44,766 nt of DNA from Allobosea sp. (GCF_030694325.1 NZ_JAUXYO010000045.1:1-44766), one strand, 5' to 3'; positions 16,803-25,200 are shown, counted from the stretch's first letter. Notes: generated by a model not told the origin, from the letters alone. Made by a program: numbers and translations.

Positions 16803-18563
16803 ATGCTAGAACTCCGCAAGGACCTCTTCGCCGATGAGCGCGACGACAACCTCAACGTCGTCGGCAAAGGCATCCAGCGTCAGGATATGCCCGGCCACGT
16901 CACCGGGCTGACGCGTTATTTCGACGACCATGCGTTCGACGGCATGCTGCATCTCAAGGTGGTGCGCAGCCCCCATGCCAGCGCCCGCATCCGCTCGATC
17001 GACGTCGCGGCCGCAGCGCGCGCGCCGGGCGTCAAGCGCGTGCTGCGCGCCGCCGACGTGCCGGTGAACAAGAATACGCTGCTCAGCCTGATCAATTTCG
17101 GCAAGGACGACGAGCCCTCGCTGGCGGTCGACAAGGTCCACTATGTGGGCGAGCCGGTCGTCGCGATCATTGCCGAAAGCGAGGCGCAGGCGCTGGCCGC
17201 CAAGGCGCTGGTGCGCATCGACTATGAACCGATGCCGGCCGTCTTCGATGTCGAGGAGGCGCTGAAGCCCGGCGCGCCGGTCGTCAACGAGACCTATCCG
17301 GCGAATTATTTCGAATACCACGAGCGCTTCGACCACCAGAAGCTGCGCTTCGGCGATGTCGAGCGCGCCTTCGGCTCGGCCGACATGGTGCTGGAGCACC
17401 GCTACCAGATGTCGCCGATCGAGCATGCGCCGACCGAGACCAACGGCTCGATCGCCGCACCCGAGCAGAACGGCCGCTTCGTCGTCCATTCCTGCGCGCA
17501 GGGGCTGTTCTTCGCGCTCGGCACGACGGCGAAGATCGTCGCGGTCGAGTCCAACCGCCTGCATTTCATCGGCGGCACGGTCGGCGGCGGCTTCGGCGGC
17601 AAGGTCGACTCGCTGACCGAGCCGCTGGCCGTGCTGGGCGCGATGGTGACGGGGCGGCCCGTCCGCTTCGTGCTCGATCGCGAGGAGGAGATGCTCTACG
17701 GCTCGCCGCGCGGAGCCGAGCGCATCTACATCAAGGACGGGCTGATGCGCGACGGGCGCATCGTCGCCCGCCAGATCCGCAGCTATTTCGACGCCGGCGC
17801 CTATACGCGGCTGTCGAGCTACGCCGCGATCAAGTGCACCGCGCATCTGCCGGGACCGTACTGGATCCCCAACGTCGCCTCCGACGTCCATGTCGCCTAC
17901 ACCAATCGCTGCCCCTCGACCGCCATGCGCGGCTTCGGCATTACGGCGGTGGATTTCGCGCTGGAGGTCCAGATGGACCGGCTCGCCGAAGCGGCCGCCA
18001 TGGACCCGATGGAGTTCCGGATCCTCAACGCCTATCGCGACGGGGATATGAAGCCGCATCGGCGCAAGGCCTCGAACACGGCGCTGATCGAATGCGTCCA
18101 GGTCGCAGCCGGGAAGGCGAACTGGCCGATCTCGGAGCAGGGCAAGCGGCAATCCTCGCTGACAGGCGGCGGCGACGGCGAGCGGGGGCAGATTCCGGCG
18201 ACCGTGCTCGATGCGCGCGGCCAGATCGGACGGCCCGACACACGGCAATCCGGCCCGACACAGACCCTGCCGGCCGGCACCTCGCGCATCGCGCCGAGCA
18301 AGCAGCCGGTGATGGAGGGCGCCCGCGATGGCCGCGCAACGCCGACGCAGGTGCCGCGCTACGAGGCGGCCCGGCCGACGGCGCAGCCGCTGGCACCTGC
18401 GGCGTATGCTCCGCCGCCCTCGCCCTACCAGCCGGTGGCGGGCCAACAGCCCCCGCCCTATCAGCCGCCCCCGGCGCCGCCCTCGCCCGCCCCGTCGACT
18501 CCGACCCAGACCCAGCATGGCGCGGTGCGCTTCTCATCCGTCTTCGGCACGAGGAGGCGCTGA
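16803..18563 (+). CDS. Molybdopterin-binding large subunit, N-terminal half, with Pro-rich tail
   Basis: 586 residues. Residues about 15-140 are the aldehyde oxidase/xanthine dehydrogenase a/b hammerhead domain (KGIQRQDMPGHVTGLTRYFDDH, VRSPHASARIRSIDV, VDKVHYVGEPVVAIIAES). Residues about 150-440 are the first Mo-cofactor domain, with GGGFGGK (261-267) and the Mo-site loop AMRGFG (374-379; Arg376). The homology stops near residue 440. The remaining 145 residues are a low-complexity tail, very Pro/Gln-rich (for example AYAPPPSPYQPV, PPYQPPPAPPSP), ending FGTRRR. The second Mo domain is encoded by the next gene. The second-domain catalytic glutamate is therefore absent here. Active enzyme needs both polypeptides. 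Substrate class is probably an N-heterocycle or aldehyde rather than CO, because the CO dehydrogenase CSFR loop is absent. Confidence 0.88.
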   Translation: MLELRKDLFADERDDNLNVVGKGIQRQDMPGHVTGLTRYFDDHAFDGMLHLKVVRSPHASARIRSIDVAAAARAPGVKRVLRAADVPVNKNTLLSLINFGKDDEPSLAVDKVHYVGEPVVAIIAESEAQALAAKALVRIDYEPMPAVFDVEEALKPGAPVVNETYPANYFEYHERFDHQKLRFGDVERAFGSADMVLEHRYQMSPIEHAPTETNGSIAAPEQNGRFVVHSCAQGLFFALGTTAKIVAVESNRLHFIGGTVGGGFGGKVDSLTEPLAVLGAMVTGRPVRFVLDREEEMLYGSPRGAERIYIKDGLMRDGRIVARQIRSYFDAGAYTRLSSYAAIKCTAHLPGPYWIPNVASDVHVAYTNRCPSTAMRGFGITAVDFALEVQMDRLAEAAAMDPMEFRILNAYRDGDMKPHRRKASNTALIECVQVAAGKANWPISEQGKRQSSLTGGGDGERGQIPATVLDARGQIGRPDTRQSGPTQTLPAGTSRIAPSKQPVMEGARDGRATPTQVPRYEAARPTAQPLAPAAYAPPPSPYQPVAGQQPPPYQPPPAPPSPAPSTPTQTQHGAVRFSSVFGTRRR

Positions 18564-18564
18564 C

Positions 18565-19608
18565 ATGGCCCGTCACGAAGGTCGCGGCATGGCGTCGGTG
18601 AACTACCCGATCGGGATGAATCTCGGGGGTGATCCGAGCCAGGCGCTGATCCATTCAAACCCCGACGGCAAGTTCACCGTCGCGCTCTCGGCGATCGATC
18701 TCGGCCAGGGCATGAAGCAGGTCTCGCGGCAGATCGCGGCGGAGACGCTCGGCGTGCCGGTCGAGGACGTCTATGTCGACACCGCCGACAGCGACACCGG
18801 CCCCCATGACATGGGCTCGTTTGCCTCGCGCGGCACGCATCGCATGGGCAACGCCATCATCGTCGCGGCGCGCGAGGCGCGCGGCGTGCTGCTGGAGGCT
18901 GCGGCCGAGGAGCTCGAGGTCGATGCCGGCGACCTCGTCACCGATGGGCGCGGCAACATCCATGTCCGCGGTGCGCCCTCGCGCTCGATCACGGTCAAGG
19001 CCACCGCCCAGGCGGCGCAGTTCAAGCAGGGCAAGACCATTGCCGGGCGCGGCATCTTCCTGATCCCGCTTTCGGCCGTCGATGCCGAGACCGGCGAGAT
19101 GAACCCCAACACCGCCTTCGCTCATGCCTGCCTCGTGGCCGATGTCGCGGTGGACGACGAGACCGGCGAGGTCGAGGTGCTCCGAATGACCAGCGCCTAT
19201 GAGCTCGGCCGGGTGATCAATCCGCGCATGGTCGAGCAGCAACTCGTTGGCGGGGCCTGGATGGGCATGAGCCACGCGCTCTACGAAACGCCCGAGCCCT
19301 ATTACCCAGACCCGGCCCACGGCCCGCGCGACTTCAACGAGTATCTGATGCCGGGGCCGGGCGAGATCGCGCCCTATCATGTCACGGTGCTGGAGCGCCC
19401 GGCGCCGGACGGACCCTATGGCGGCAAAGGGCCCGGCGAGATGTGCGCCAATCCGGTCCTGCCGGCGATTGCCAACGCCGTCTACAACGCGGTCGGCGTG
19501 CGCGTCGACGAGCTGCCGATCACGCCCGAGAAGATTCTGCGCGGTCTCAAGGCCAATGGCGGGGTCAAGCCCGGCCCGCGCCGCGGCGGCCCCGTGAACT
19601 GGCGGTGA
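18565..19608 (+). CDS. Molybdopterin-binding large subunit, C-terminal half
   Basis: 347 residues, starting at an ATG one base after the stop of the N-terminal half and in a different frame. It begins MARHEGRGMASVNYPIGMN, exactly where the second Mo-cofactor domain starts in full-length homologues. It carries LGQGMKQVSRQIAAETLG (Gln48) and the catalytic glutamate in GGKGPGEM (Glu292). Other family landmarks are EVEVLRMTSAYELGRVINPRMVEQQLVGG and PITPEKILRGL. With the previous gene it makes one complete active site. No signal peptide, so cytoplasmic. A natural split gene is favoured over a frameshift, because no frame in 18130-18563 encodes family-like sequence. Confidence 0.88.
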   Translation: MARHEGRGMASVNYPIGMNLGGDPSQALIHSNPDGKFTVALSAIDLGQGMKQVSRQIAAETLGVPVEDVYVDTADSDTGPHDMGSFASRGTHRMGNAIIVAAREARGVLLEAAAEELEVDAGDLVTDGRGNIHVRGAPSRSITVKATAQAAQFKQGKTIAGRGIFLIPLSAVDAETGEMNPNTAFAHACLVADVAVDDETGEVEVLRMTSAYELGRVINPRMVEQQLVGGAWMGMSHALYETPEPYYPDPAHGPRDFNEYLMPGPGEIAPYHVTVLERPAPDGPYGGKGPGEMCANPVLPAIANAVYNAVGVRVDELPITPEKILRGLKANGGVKPGPRRGGPVNWR

Positions 19609-19612
19609 TCGC

Positions 19613-20497
19613 ATGGCGCTGCGCACCACCGTCGCCGGAATCTCGAGCCCCGAGGACCTCGCGCAGGCCCTCACGGGCGCGATGTATCTCGCCGATGACG
19701 GCATCGCTACCGCCGGCTATCTTTCGCTCGCGCTCGGCAAGCCGCTGCTGCTCGAGGGCGCGCCCGGCGTCGGCAAGACCGAGGCCGCCAAGGCGATCGC
19801 CGGGATCCTCGGGCGCCAGCTGATCCGGCTGCAATGCTTCGAGGGCATCGACGCGTCAGCCGCGCTCTACGAGTGGAACTATCCGCGCCAGATGTTGGCC
19901 ATCAGGCAAGCCCGCGAAGGGGAAACGCTCGACATCTATCGCGACGATTTCCTGATCGAGCGGCCGATGCTGACGGCGCTGCGGCGGCCAGAGTCGACCG
20001 TGCTGCTGATCGACGAAATCGACCGCTCGGACCATGAATTCGAGGCCTTCCTGCTCGAATTCCTGTCCGATTTCTCGATCTCGATCCCCGAGCGCGGCAC
20101 CCTGCGCGCCGCCGAGCGGCCGGTCGTGGTGCTGACATCCAACCGCACCCGCGAGCTGCACGAGGCGCTGCGGCGCCGCTGCGTCTATCACTACATCCCC
20201 TATCCGGAGCCCGAGCGGGAGGCGCAGATCATCATGCTGCGTTCTTCCGCCGTCGCGGAGGGCACGGCGCGCGCCGTCGTGCACGCTATCGGGCTCCTGC
20301 GGCAGGAGCCGCTGGCCAAGCCACCGGGCGTAGCGGAAGCCGTCGACTGGGCGGAGGCCGCGACCGCTCTCGCCCAGGCCGGCGCGCCCTGGCCGGAGGC
20401 GTTCCGCCGGTCGCTAGGCGCTGCGATCAAGGACGAGGAGGATTTCGTCCACCTACGCCCCCGCCTGCCGCTGATCATTCCGGGGCTGGCGGCATGA
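19613..20497 (+). CDS. MoxR-family AAA+ ATPase (CoxD-like)
   Basis: 294 residues. Walker A is GAPGVGKT (49-56), Walker B is VLLIDEIDR near 130, and the sensor/arginine region is VVVLTSNRTRELHEALRRRC. CoxD and other MoxR ATPases act with VWA partners to mature cofactor-containing enzymes. In CO dehydrogenase clusters CoxD is needed to build the active Mo site. Here it follows the Mo subunit by 4 bp and precedes a VWA gene, the expected chaperone pair. Length matches the family. Confidence 0.92.
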   Translation: MALRTTVAGISSPEDLAQALTGAMYLADDGIATAGYLSLALGKPLLLEGAPGVGKTEAAKAIAGILGRQLIRLQCFEGIDASAALYEWNYPRQMLAIRQAREGETLDIYRDDFLIERPMLTALRRPESTVLLIDEIDRSDHEFEAFLLEFLSDFSISIPERGTLRAAERPVVVLTSNRTRELHEALRRRCVYHYIPYPEPEREAQIIMLRSSAVAEGTARAVVHAIGLLRQEPLAKPPGVAEAVDWAEAATALAQAGAPWPEAFRRSLGAAIKDEEDFVHLRPRLPLIIPGLAA

Positions 20498-20519
20498 GGC
20501 GGCTCGTCCAACCCTCAGT

Positions 20520-20628
20520 CCTCATCCTGAGGAGCGCCGCAGGCGCGTCTCGAAGGATGGTCCAGGAGGTTCCAGCGTCCGCTGGAGCATCCTTCGAGAC
20601 GCCGCTGGCGCGGCTCCTCAGGATGAGG
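20520..20628. repeat. Palindromic intergenic repeat, CCTCATCCTGAGGAGC type
   Basis: Perfect 16-bp arms CCTCATCCTGAGGAGC (20520-20535) and reverse complement (20613-20628), with an inner CGAAGGAT/ATCCTTCG pairing. It lies between the MoxR and VWA genes, which are normally tightly coupled. Second copy of the 11310-11427 family. Confidence 0.8.
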
Positions 20629-20654
20629 GCGGAGTGTGAGCCGGAGGGTTGGCC

Positions 20655-21767
20655 ATGATCGCCCCCCTCCCCGCCGCCGCGCGCCTGTTCGTCGCCTTCC
20701 CGACGCTGATGCGTGGGCATGGCTTCTCGGTCGCGCCCGAGCAGACGACGAGCTTCTTGATGGCGGTCGAGCTGCTGGGTCCGCGCAGCATCGAGCACAT
20801 CCGCAAGGCTGCGGTGGCGACGCTCGCGCCCCATCCCGAACAGCGCGAGCTGTTCGATGCGCTGTTCGACCTGCACTTCCTCGGTGCCATCGCAGAGCCC
20901 GGCGACGAGGATTTCGCGCCCGACGAGGAGATGGCGGTGCAGGAGGATTCCGGCTCGCGCGAGATCCTGGTCGGCGAAGAGGTCAACGAGACCGGACAGG
21001 CCGCGACCGGGGCGGAAGCGCTGTCCGTTCGCGCCCTGCAACCGCTGGACGAGAGCGAGACCCTGCGGCGCTTCGCCCGGGCGCTGCCGGCCGCCCTGCC
21101 CCGCCGCCGCGGCTATCGCCATCGCGGCGCGAGGCGCGGGCCCAGCGTCGATCTCGCCCGCAGCCTGCGCGCCGCGATCCGCCATGACGGCGAGGTGATG
21201 AGCCTGAAGAAGCTCAGGCGTGTGACGCGGCCGCGCCCCATCCTGCTGATGATCGACGTCTCCGGCTCGATGAAGCAGCGCAGCGATGCCAATCTCGCCC
21301 TCGCGCATGCGATCGTGCAGGCGACGCCGCGGGTCGAGGTCTTCACCTTCGGCACACGGCTGACGCGGGTGACGCGCGCGCTGCGCCGCAAGCGCCGCGA
21401 ACAGGCGCTGGCCGAGGCGTCGGGGCTCGTCGCCGACTGGGATGGCGGCACCCGGATCGGTGACGCACTGCAGGCCTTCCTCGCCGTGCCGCGCTTCGCC
21501 TCCTATGCGCGCGGCGCGGTCGTCGTGGTGCTGTCGGACGGGCTGGAGCGCGGCGATCCGGCGGCGCTGGTCTCGGCGGTCGCAAGGCTGGCCGCCCGGG
21601 CCCACCGTCTCGACTGGCTGACGCCGCTCGCCGCCGAACCCGGCTACCGACCCGAAACCGAGGCGCTGCGGCTGATCGCGCCGCAACTCGCCAGCCTCGG
21701 CAACGGCGCCAGCACGGCGCGGATCTGCCGGCACATCCTTTCGCTCGGAGGCTCGACCGCGGCATGA
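20655..21767 (+). CDS. VWA domain protein (CoxE-like)
   Basis: 370 residues from the ATG of MIAPLPAAARLF, which follows GGAGGG by six bases; a TTG six bases upstream is less likely. The C-terminal half is a von Willebrand factor A domain with the MIDAS motif DVSGS (Asp201, Ser203, Ser205), then FTFGTRLTRVTRAL, WDGGTRIGDAL and VVVLSDGLERGDP. The N-terminal half is acidic in the middle (GDEDFAPDEEMAVQEDSGSREI) and ends in a basic stretch (LPRRRGYRHRGARRG). CoxE-type VWA proteins partner MoxR ATPases in Mo-enzyme maturation. It overlaps the following amidohydrolase by ATGA. Confidence 0.9.
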   Translation: MIAPLPAAARLFVAFPTLMRGHGFSVAPEQTTSFLMAVELLGPRSIEHIRKAAVATLAPHPEQRELFDALFDLHFLGAIAEPGDEDFAPDEEMAVQEDSGSREILVGEEVNETGQAATGAEALSVRALQPLDESETLRRFARALPAALPRRRGYRHRGARRGPSVDLARSLRAAIRHDGEVMSLKKLRRVTRPRPILLMIDVSGSMKQRSDANLALAHAIVQATPRVEVFTFGTRLTRVTRALRRKRREQALAEASGLVADWDGGTRIGDALQAFLAVPRFASYARGAVVVVLSDGLERGDPAALVSAVARLAARAHRLDWLTPLAAEPGYRPETEALRLIAPQLASLGNGASTARICRHILSLGGSTAA

Positions 21768-22648
21768 AACCCATCGTCGATTCGCATTTCCATATCTGGC
21801 GCCAGGCCGACCTGCCCTGGCTCGTCGGCCCGATGCAGCCGCGCATCTTCGGCCCCTATGAGCCGATCCGGCGCGACTATCCGGTTTCCGAGTACCTCGC
21901 GGATTGCCGCCCCTGCGGCGTGACCGAGGCCGTCTATGTCCAGGCCAACTGGGCTCCGGCGCGCCATCTCAACGAGGTCGCCTTCGTCTCGCAGGCCTCC
22001 GACGAATCCGGCTTCCCGATCGCCATCGTCGCCTATGCCGACATGCTGGCTGAGGACGTCCGGCCGCAGCTCGACGCGTTGGCTCAGAACCCGCGGGTGC
22101 GCGGCGTGCGGATGCAGTTGCACTGGCATGATAACCCACTCTATCGCTTCGCCAGCGGCCCAGATCTCTGTCGCGACGCCAGGCTGCAGGCCAATGTCGC
22201 GCGGCTGGCGGATTACGGCTTCAGCTTCGACCTGCAGGTCTTCGCCCCGCAGATGGACGGGGCGGCCGAACTCGCATTCAACTGCCCGAAGGTGACCTTC
22301 GTGCTGCAGCATGCCGGGATGCTGGAGGACCTCTCGCCGGACGGCGTCGAGCAGTGGCGCGACGGCATGCGGGCGCTTGCCGGCCAGCCCAACATCGTCA
22401 GCAAGCTCTCTGGACTCGGCACCTTTCTGCGCCGCAACGACCCGCAGCACATCGCCTTCATCGTGACGGAAACGCTCGCGCTGTTCGGCGCGGAGCGCTG
22501 CCTGTTCGGCTCCAATTTTCCGATCGAGAAGCTCTGGACCTCCTATCCCGAGCTGATCGACGCCCATCGCGCCGCCGTGCCGGACGGCGCGGCGGCCTCT
22601 GTTTTCAGCCAAACCGCGCGGCGGGTCTACCGCCTCGCCCAGCCCTGA
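21764..22648 (+). CDS. Amidohydrolase family 2 protein (COG3618, lactonase-like)
   Basis: 294 residues with the TIM-barrel amidohydrolase fold of the PMI/GLI lactonase branch. The first metal motif is SHFHIW (His8, His10). Other landmarks are RGVRMQLHWHDNPLYRF, FVLQHAGM (strand histidine), VSKLSGLG and FGSNFPIEKLWTSY near residue 250, where Asn replaces the Asp of the common GSDWP motif. Such enzymes hydrolyse lactones or decarboxylate aromatic ring-cleavage products. Its start overlaps the VWA stop, so it is coupled to the hydroxylase unit and probably acts downstream of the hydroxylation. Confidence 0.88.
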   Translation: MKPIVDSHFHIWRQADLPWLVGPMQPRIFGPYEPIRRDYPVSEYLADCRPCGVTEAVYVQANWAPARHLNEVAFVSQASDESGFPIAIVAYADMLAEDVRPQLDALAQNPRVRGVRMQLHWHDNPLYRFASGPDLCRDARLQANVARLADYGFSFDLQVFAPQMDGAAELAFNCPKVTFVLQHAGMLEDLSPDGVEQWRDGMRALAGQPNIVSKLSGLGTFLRRNDPQHIAFIVTETLALFGAERCLFGSNFPIEKLWTSYPELIDAHRAAVPDGAAASVFSQTARRVYRLAQP

Positions 22649-22661
22649 CGGGAGAGACTCC

Positions 22662-23510
22662 ATGGCGCTCGAAATCAAGATCCTCGACTATGGCGACATC
22701 GAGCTGGAATCGAGCTTCCTCGTGCTCGGCCGCGATTGCGGCCGCACCCGCCGCGTCCCGACCTACGGCTTCCTGATCCTCGGCGGCCCCTGGCCGGTCG
22801 TCGTCGACACCGGCTACCGCCACAACCAGATCATGGAGACGCTGGGGATGCGCGGTCTCCAGTTCCACGAGAACATGATCGAGAACCAGCTCGCCAAATA
22901 CGGCGTCCGGATGGGCGATGTGCGCTACGTGATGCACACCCATCTCCATATCGACCATGCCGGGAAGGACGAGCTCTTCCCGATGAACACGACGGTGATC
23001 GTCAACCGGCGCGAGCTGGAATATTCGGTTTCCGGCCTGATGCATCCGCAGTATCCGGCGCCCGACATCAAGCACCTGATCGACCGGCTGCATACGCGCG
23101 ACGCGCTGCGCTTCGAGGATCTGGAGCTGTCGGGGATGATCGAGCTGTTCCCCGGCTGTTATCTGGAAGCCGCCGGCGCCCATACCGAGGGCTCGATGAA
23201 CGTGCATGTCGACACGGTCGAGGGTCGCGCCATCATCTGCGGCGACGTGATCTACGATTTCAACGACCAGATCGTGACGCCCTTCCACGAGATCAGCGCC
23301 AACGAACCGCGCACCACCGGCAATCACGGCGTCTCCAAGCGCGAGGAAAAGGCCGCGATCAAGAAGCTGCTCTCGGTTGGCAAGTTCCTGCTGCCGGTCC
23401 ACGACAAGCCGGCCAAGATCGCCCACGGCCAGGTCGTCGGCCGCATGGACATGGCGGTTCCCGGCCCGGTCGTGCAGTCGCTGCCGCCGCGCAACTGGTT
23501 TGCGGCTTAA
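22662..23510 (+). CDS. MBL-fold metallo-hydrolase (N-acyl homoserine lactonase-like)
   Basis: 282 residues of the metallo-beta-lactamase superfamily. The zinc motif HxHxDH is HLHIDH (His94, His96, Asp98, His99). Later ligands are in AAGAHTEGSMNVHV and GDVIYDFND, and a final histidine in LPVHDKPAK. Length and spacing match the AHL lactonase/AttM group, which opens lactone rings, but the substrate may equally be a catabolic lactone given the neighbours. The GGGAGAG site precedes the ATG, and the gene lies 13 bp after the amidohydrolase. Confidence 0.9.
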   Translation: MALEIKILDYGDIELESSFLVLGRDCGRTRRVPTYGFLILGGPWPVVVDTGYRHNQIMETLGMRGLQFHENMIENQLAKYGVRMGDVRYVMHTHLHIDHAGKDELFPMNTTVIVNRRELEYSVSGLMHPQYPAPDIKHLIDRLHTRDALRFEDLELSGMIELFPGCYLEAAGAHTEGSMNVHVDTVEGRAIICGDVIYDFNDQIVTPFHEISANEPRTTGNHGVSKREEKAAIKKLLSVGKFLLPVHDKPAKIAHGQVVGRMDMAVPGPVVQSLPPRNWFAA

Positions 23511-23522
23511 GGGCCTGCCGCC

Positions 23523-25145
23523 ATGACAACACACGTCGCCGTCCGCCCCGCCTTCGCCGACCTCGTCGATCTCTGGGCGCCGGTGCGCCAGCTCGGCACC
23601 GGCTTCGAATTCTGCGAAGGTCCGATCTGGCATCCGCGCGAGCAGCATCTGCTGTTCTCCGACATGCCGGGGGATGTGCGCCGACGCTGGGACGCATCCG
23701 GCGTGCGCGAGGTCCGGCGGCCGGCGAACAAATGCAACGGCATGACCTATGACGCGGACCTCGACCTGATCGTCTGCGAGCACGCGACCTCGTCGCTGAT
23801 CCGCGAGCGGCCGGATGGCCGACGCGAGGTGCTGGCCTCGCATTTCGAGGGGCAGGAGCTCAACAGCCCCAACGATGTCGTGGTGAAGTCGGACGGGGCG
23901 ATCTATTTCTCCGACCCCTGGTATGGCCGGATGCCGGTTTTCGGCGTCGAGCGGCCGCGGCAGCTGGGTTTCCAGGGCGTCTACCGGATACCTCCGGGTC
24001 GGGGCGAGCCGCAGCTCCTGGTCGACCGCTATCTCTTCGACCAGCCCAACGGACTGTGCTTCTGCCCGACCGAGGACCGGCTTTTCGTCAACGACACCGT
24101 GCAGCACAATATCCGCGTCTTTCCGATCCTGCCCGACGGGCGGCTCGGACCGGGCCGTGTCTTCGCCTCCGGCATCGTCTCGGCGAGCGAGCCCGGCGTG
24201 CCCGACGGCATGAAATGCGATGCGCAGGGCAATCTCTGGGTCTGCGGCCCCGGCGGCGTCTGGGTCTACACGATCAGGGGCGAGCTGATCGGCAAGCTGC
24301 GCGTGCCGGAACTCGTCGGCAACCTCACCTGGGGCGGGCCGGACTGGCGCACGCTGTTCCTGACCGCGACGCACTCGCTCTATGCCGTCGAGACCAAGGT
24401 CGGCCCGCAGATGGAGCCGTACATGAAGGCTGGCGGCCAGGCCGGTCGCACTGCCCAAAGCGGCTCTTCGCCGCCGCCTGTCTCGGGCGTCACGCCGGCC
24501 GCAACGATCGCCGCCAGCGGCGCGAAGAAGGCCGCATCAGGCTACCGGCTCGATCCGGCGCGCTGCGCGCTGATCATTCAGGACATGCAGAACGACGTCG
24601 TGATGGAGGGCGGCGCCTTCGCCTCGTCGGGCTCGCCGGAGCATTGCAAGCAGCAGAACGCGATCGCCAACGCGTCGAAGCTCGCGCAGGCGGCCCGGGC
24701 GCGCGGCATCCCGGTGATCCATGTCTGGTTTGTGGTCGAGCCGGGAGCGCCGGGCATGACCATGAATGCGCCGCTGTTCGAGGGGCTGGCCGACGCCAAA
24801 GCCCTGGTGCGCGGGACCTGGGGCTGCGCCGCCGTACCGGGCCTCGAGGCGCAGGCCGGCGACCATGTCGTCGAGAAATGCCGCATGAGCGCCTGGGAGG
24901 GAACGCGGCTGGAAACCGTGCTCAAGGCGCTCGGCCGCGACGTCGTCATCGTCACCGGAGCCTGGACCAACATGTCGATCGAGCACACGGCGCGCACCGG
25001 CGCCGACAAGGGCTACTTCATGCTCGTGCCGGAGGACGCCTGTTCGACCATGAACGCCGAATGGCACACGGCCTCGGTGAACTACGCGCTCCAGAACGTC
25101 GCGGTGGTCACCGATGTCGATGCGGTCATAGCGGCCACGACCTGA
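23523..25145 (+). CDS. SMP-30/gluconolactonase domain fused to an isochorismatase-like hydrolase domain
   Basis: 540 residues with two enzyme domains in one frame. Residues 1 to about 300 are an SMP-30 beta propeller: FEFCEGPIWHPREQHLLFSD, LNSPNDVVVKSDGAIYFSDPWYG, QPNGLCFCPTEDRLFVND and GVPDGMKCDAQGNLWVCGPGG, keeping the metal-binding Glu, Asn and Asp pattern. A Gly/Ser/Ala linker (about 305-340) leads to a cysteine-hydrolase-like domain. In that domain Asp354 (IIQDMQND) and Lys452 (VVEKCRMSAW) are kept, but the usual catalytic Cys is Ser485 (GAWTNMSIEHTAR). EntB and PhzD-type isochorismatases also lack this Cys. Likely successive lactone and amide/ether hydrolysis; substrate unknown. It ends the plus-strand block. 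Confidence 0.88.
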   Translation: MTTHVAVRPAFADLVDLWAPVRQLGTGFEFCEGPIWHPREQHLLFSDMPGDVRRRWDASGVREVRRPANKCNGMTYDADLDLIVCEHATSSLIRERPDGRREVLASHFEGQELNSPNDVVVKSDGAIYFSDPWYGRMPVFGVERPRQLGFQGVYRIPPGRGEPQLLVDRYLFDQPNGLCFCPTEDRLFVNDTVQHNIRVFPILPDGRLGPGRVFASGIVSASEPGVPDGMKCDAQGNLWVCGPGGVWVYTIRGELIGKLRVPELVGNLTWGGPDWRTLFLTATHSLYAVETKVGPQMEPYMKAGGQAGRTAQSGSSPPPVSGVTPAATIAASGAKKAASGYRLDPARCALIIQDMQNDVVMEGGAFASSGSPEHCKQQNAIANASKLAQAARARGIPVIHVWFVVEPGAPGMTMNAPLFEGLADAKALVRGTWGCAAVPGLEAQAGDHVVEKCRMSAWEGTRLETVLKALGRDVVIVTGAWTNMSIEHTARTGADKGYFMLVPEDACSTMNAEWHTASVNYALQNVAVVTDVDAVIAATT

Positions 25146-25200
25146 CCGAGGGGCGGTCCTATTCCCCGGGGCCCGATACGACGAAACCGGGCGACCTCGG
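25146..25200 (+). terminator. Possible nested hairpin after the region 2 gene block
   Basis: CCGAGG (25146-25151) can pair with CCTCGG (25195-25200), enclosing GCCCG/CGGGC (25171-25175 with 25188-25192). There is no T run. It lies directly after the last plus-strand stop and before the convergent oxidoreductase. Weak evidence. Confidence 0.25.

Noticed and set aside
18100-18600. Simple frameshift as the cause of the split Mo subunit
   Set aside because: Neither relevant frame in 18130-18563 gives family-like sequence, and the second half has its own ATG directly after the stop. A frameshift would leave homologous sequence in another frame. A larger assembly error cannot be fully excluded.
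16803-19608. Aerobic CO dehydrogenase (coxL) assignment
   Set aside because: The CO dehydrogenase active-site loop with CSFR is missing, and the Mo loop reads AMRGFG as in xanthine/aldehyde-type hydroxylases. The Cox-like accessory genes do not define the substrate.
11310-20628. CRISPR or mobile element interpretation of the palindromic repeats
   Set aside because: The copies are isolated, kilobases apart, without regular spacers, transposase genes or target duplications visible.
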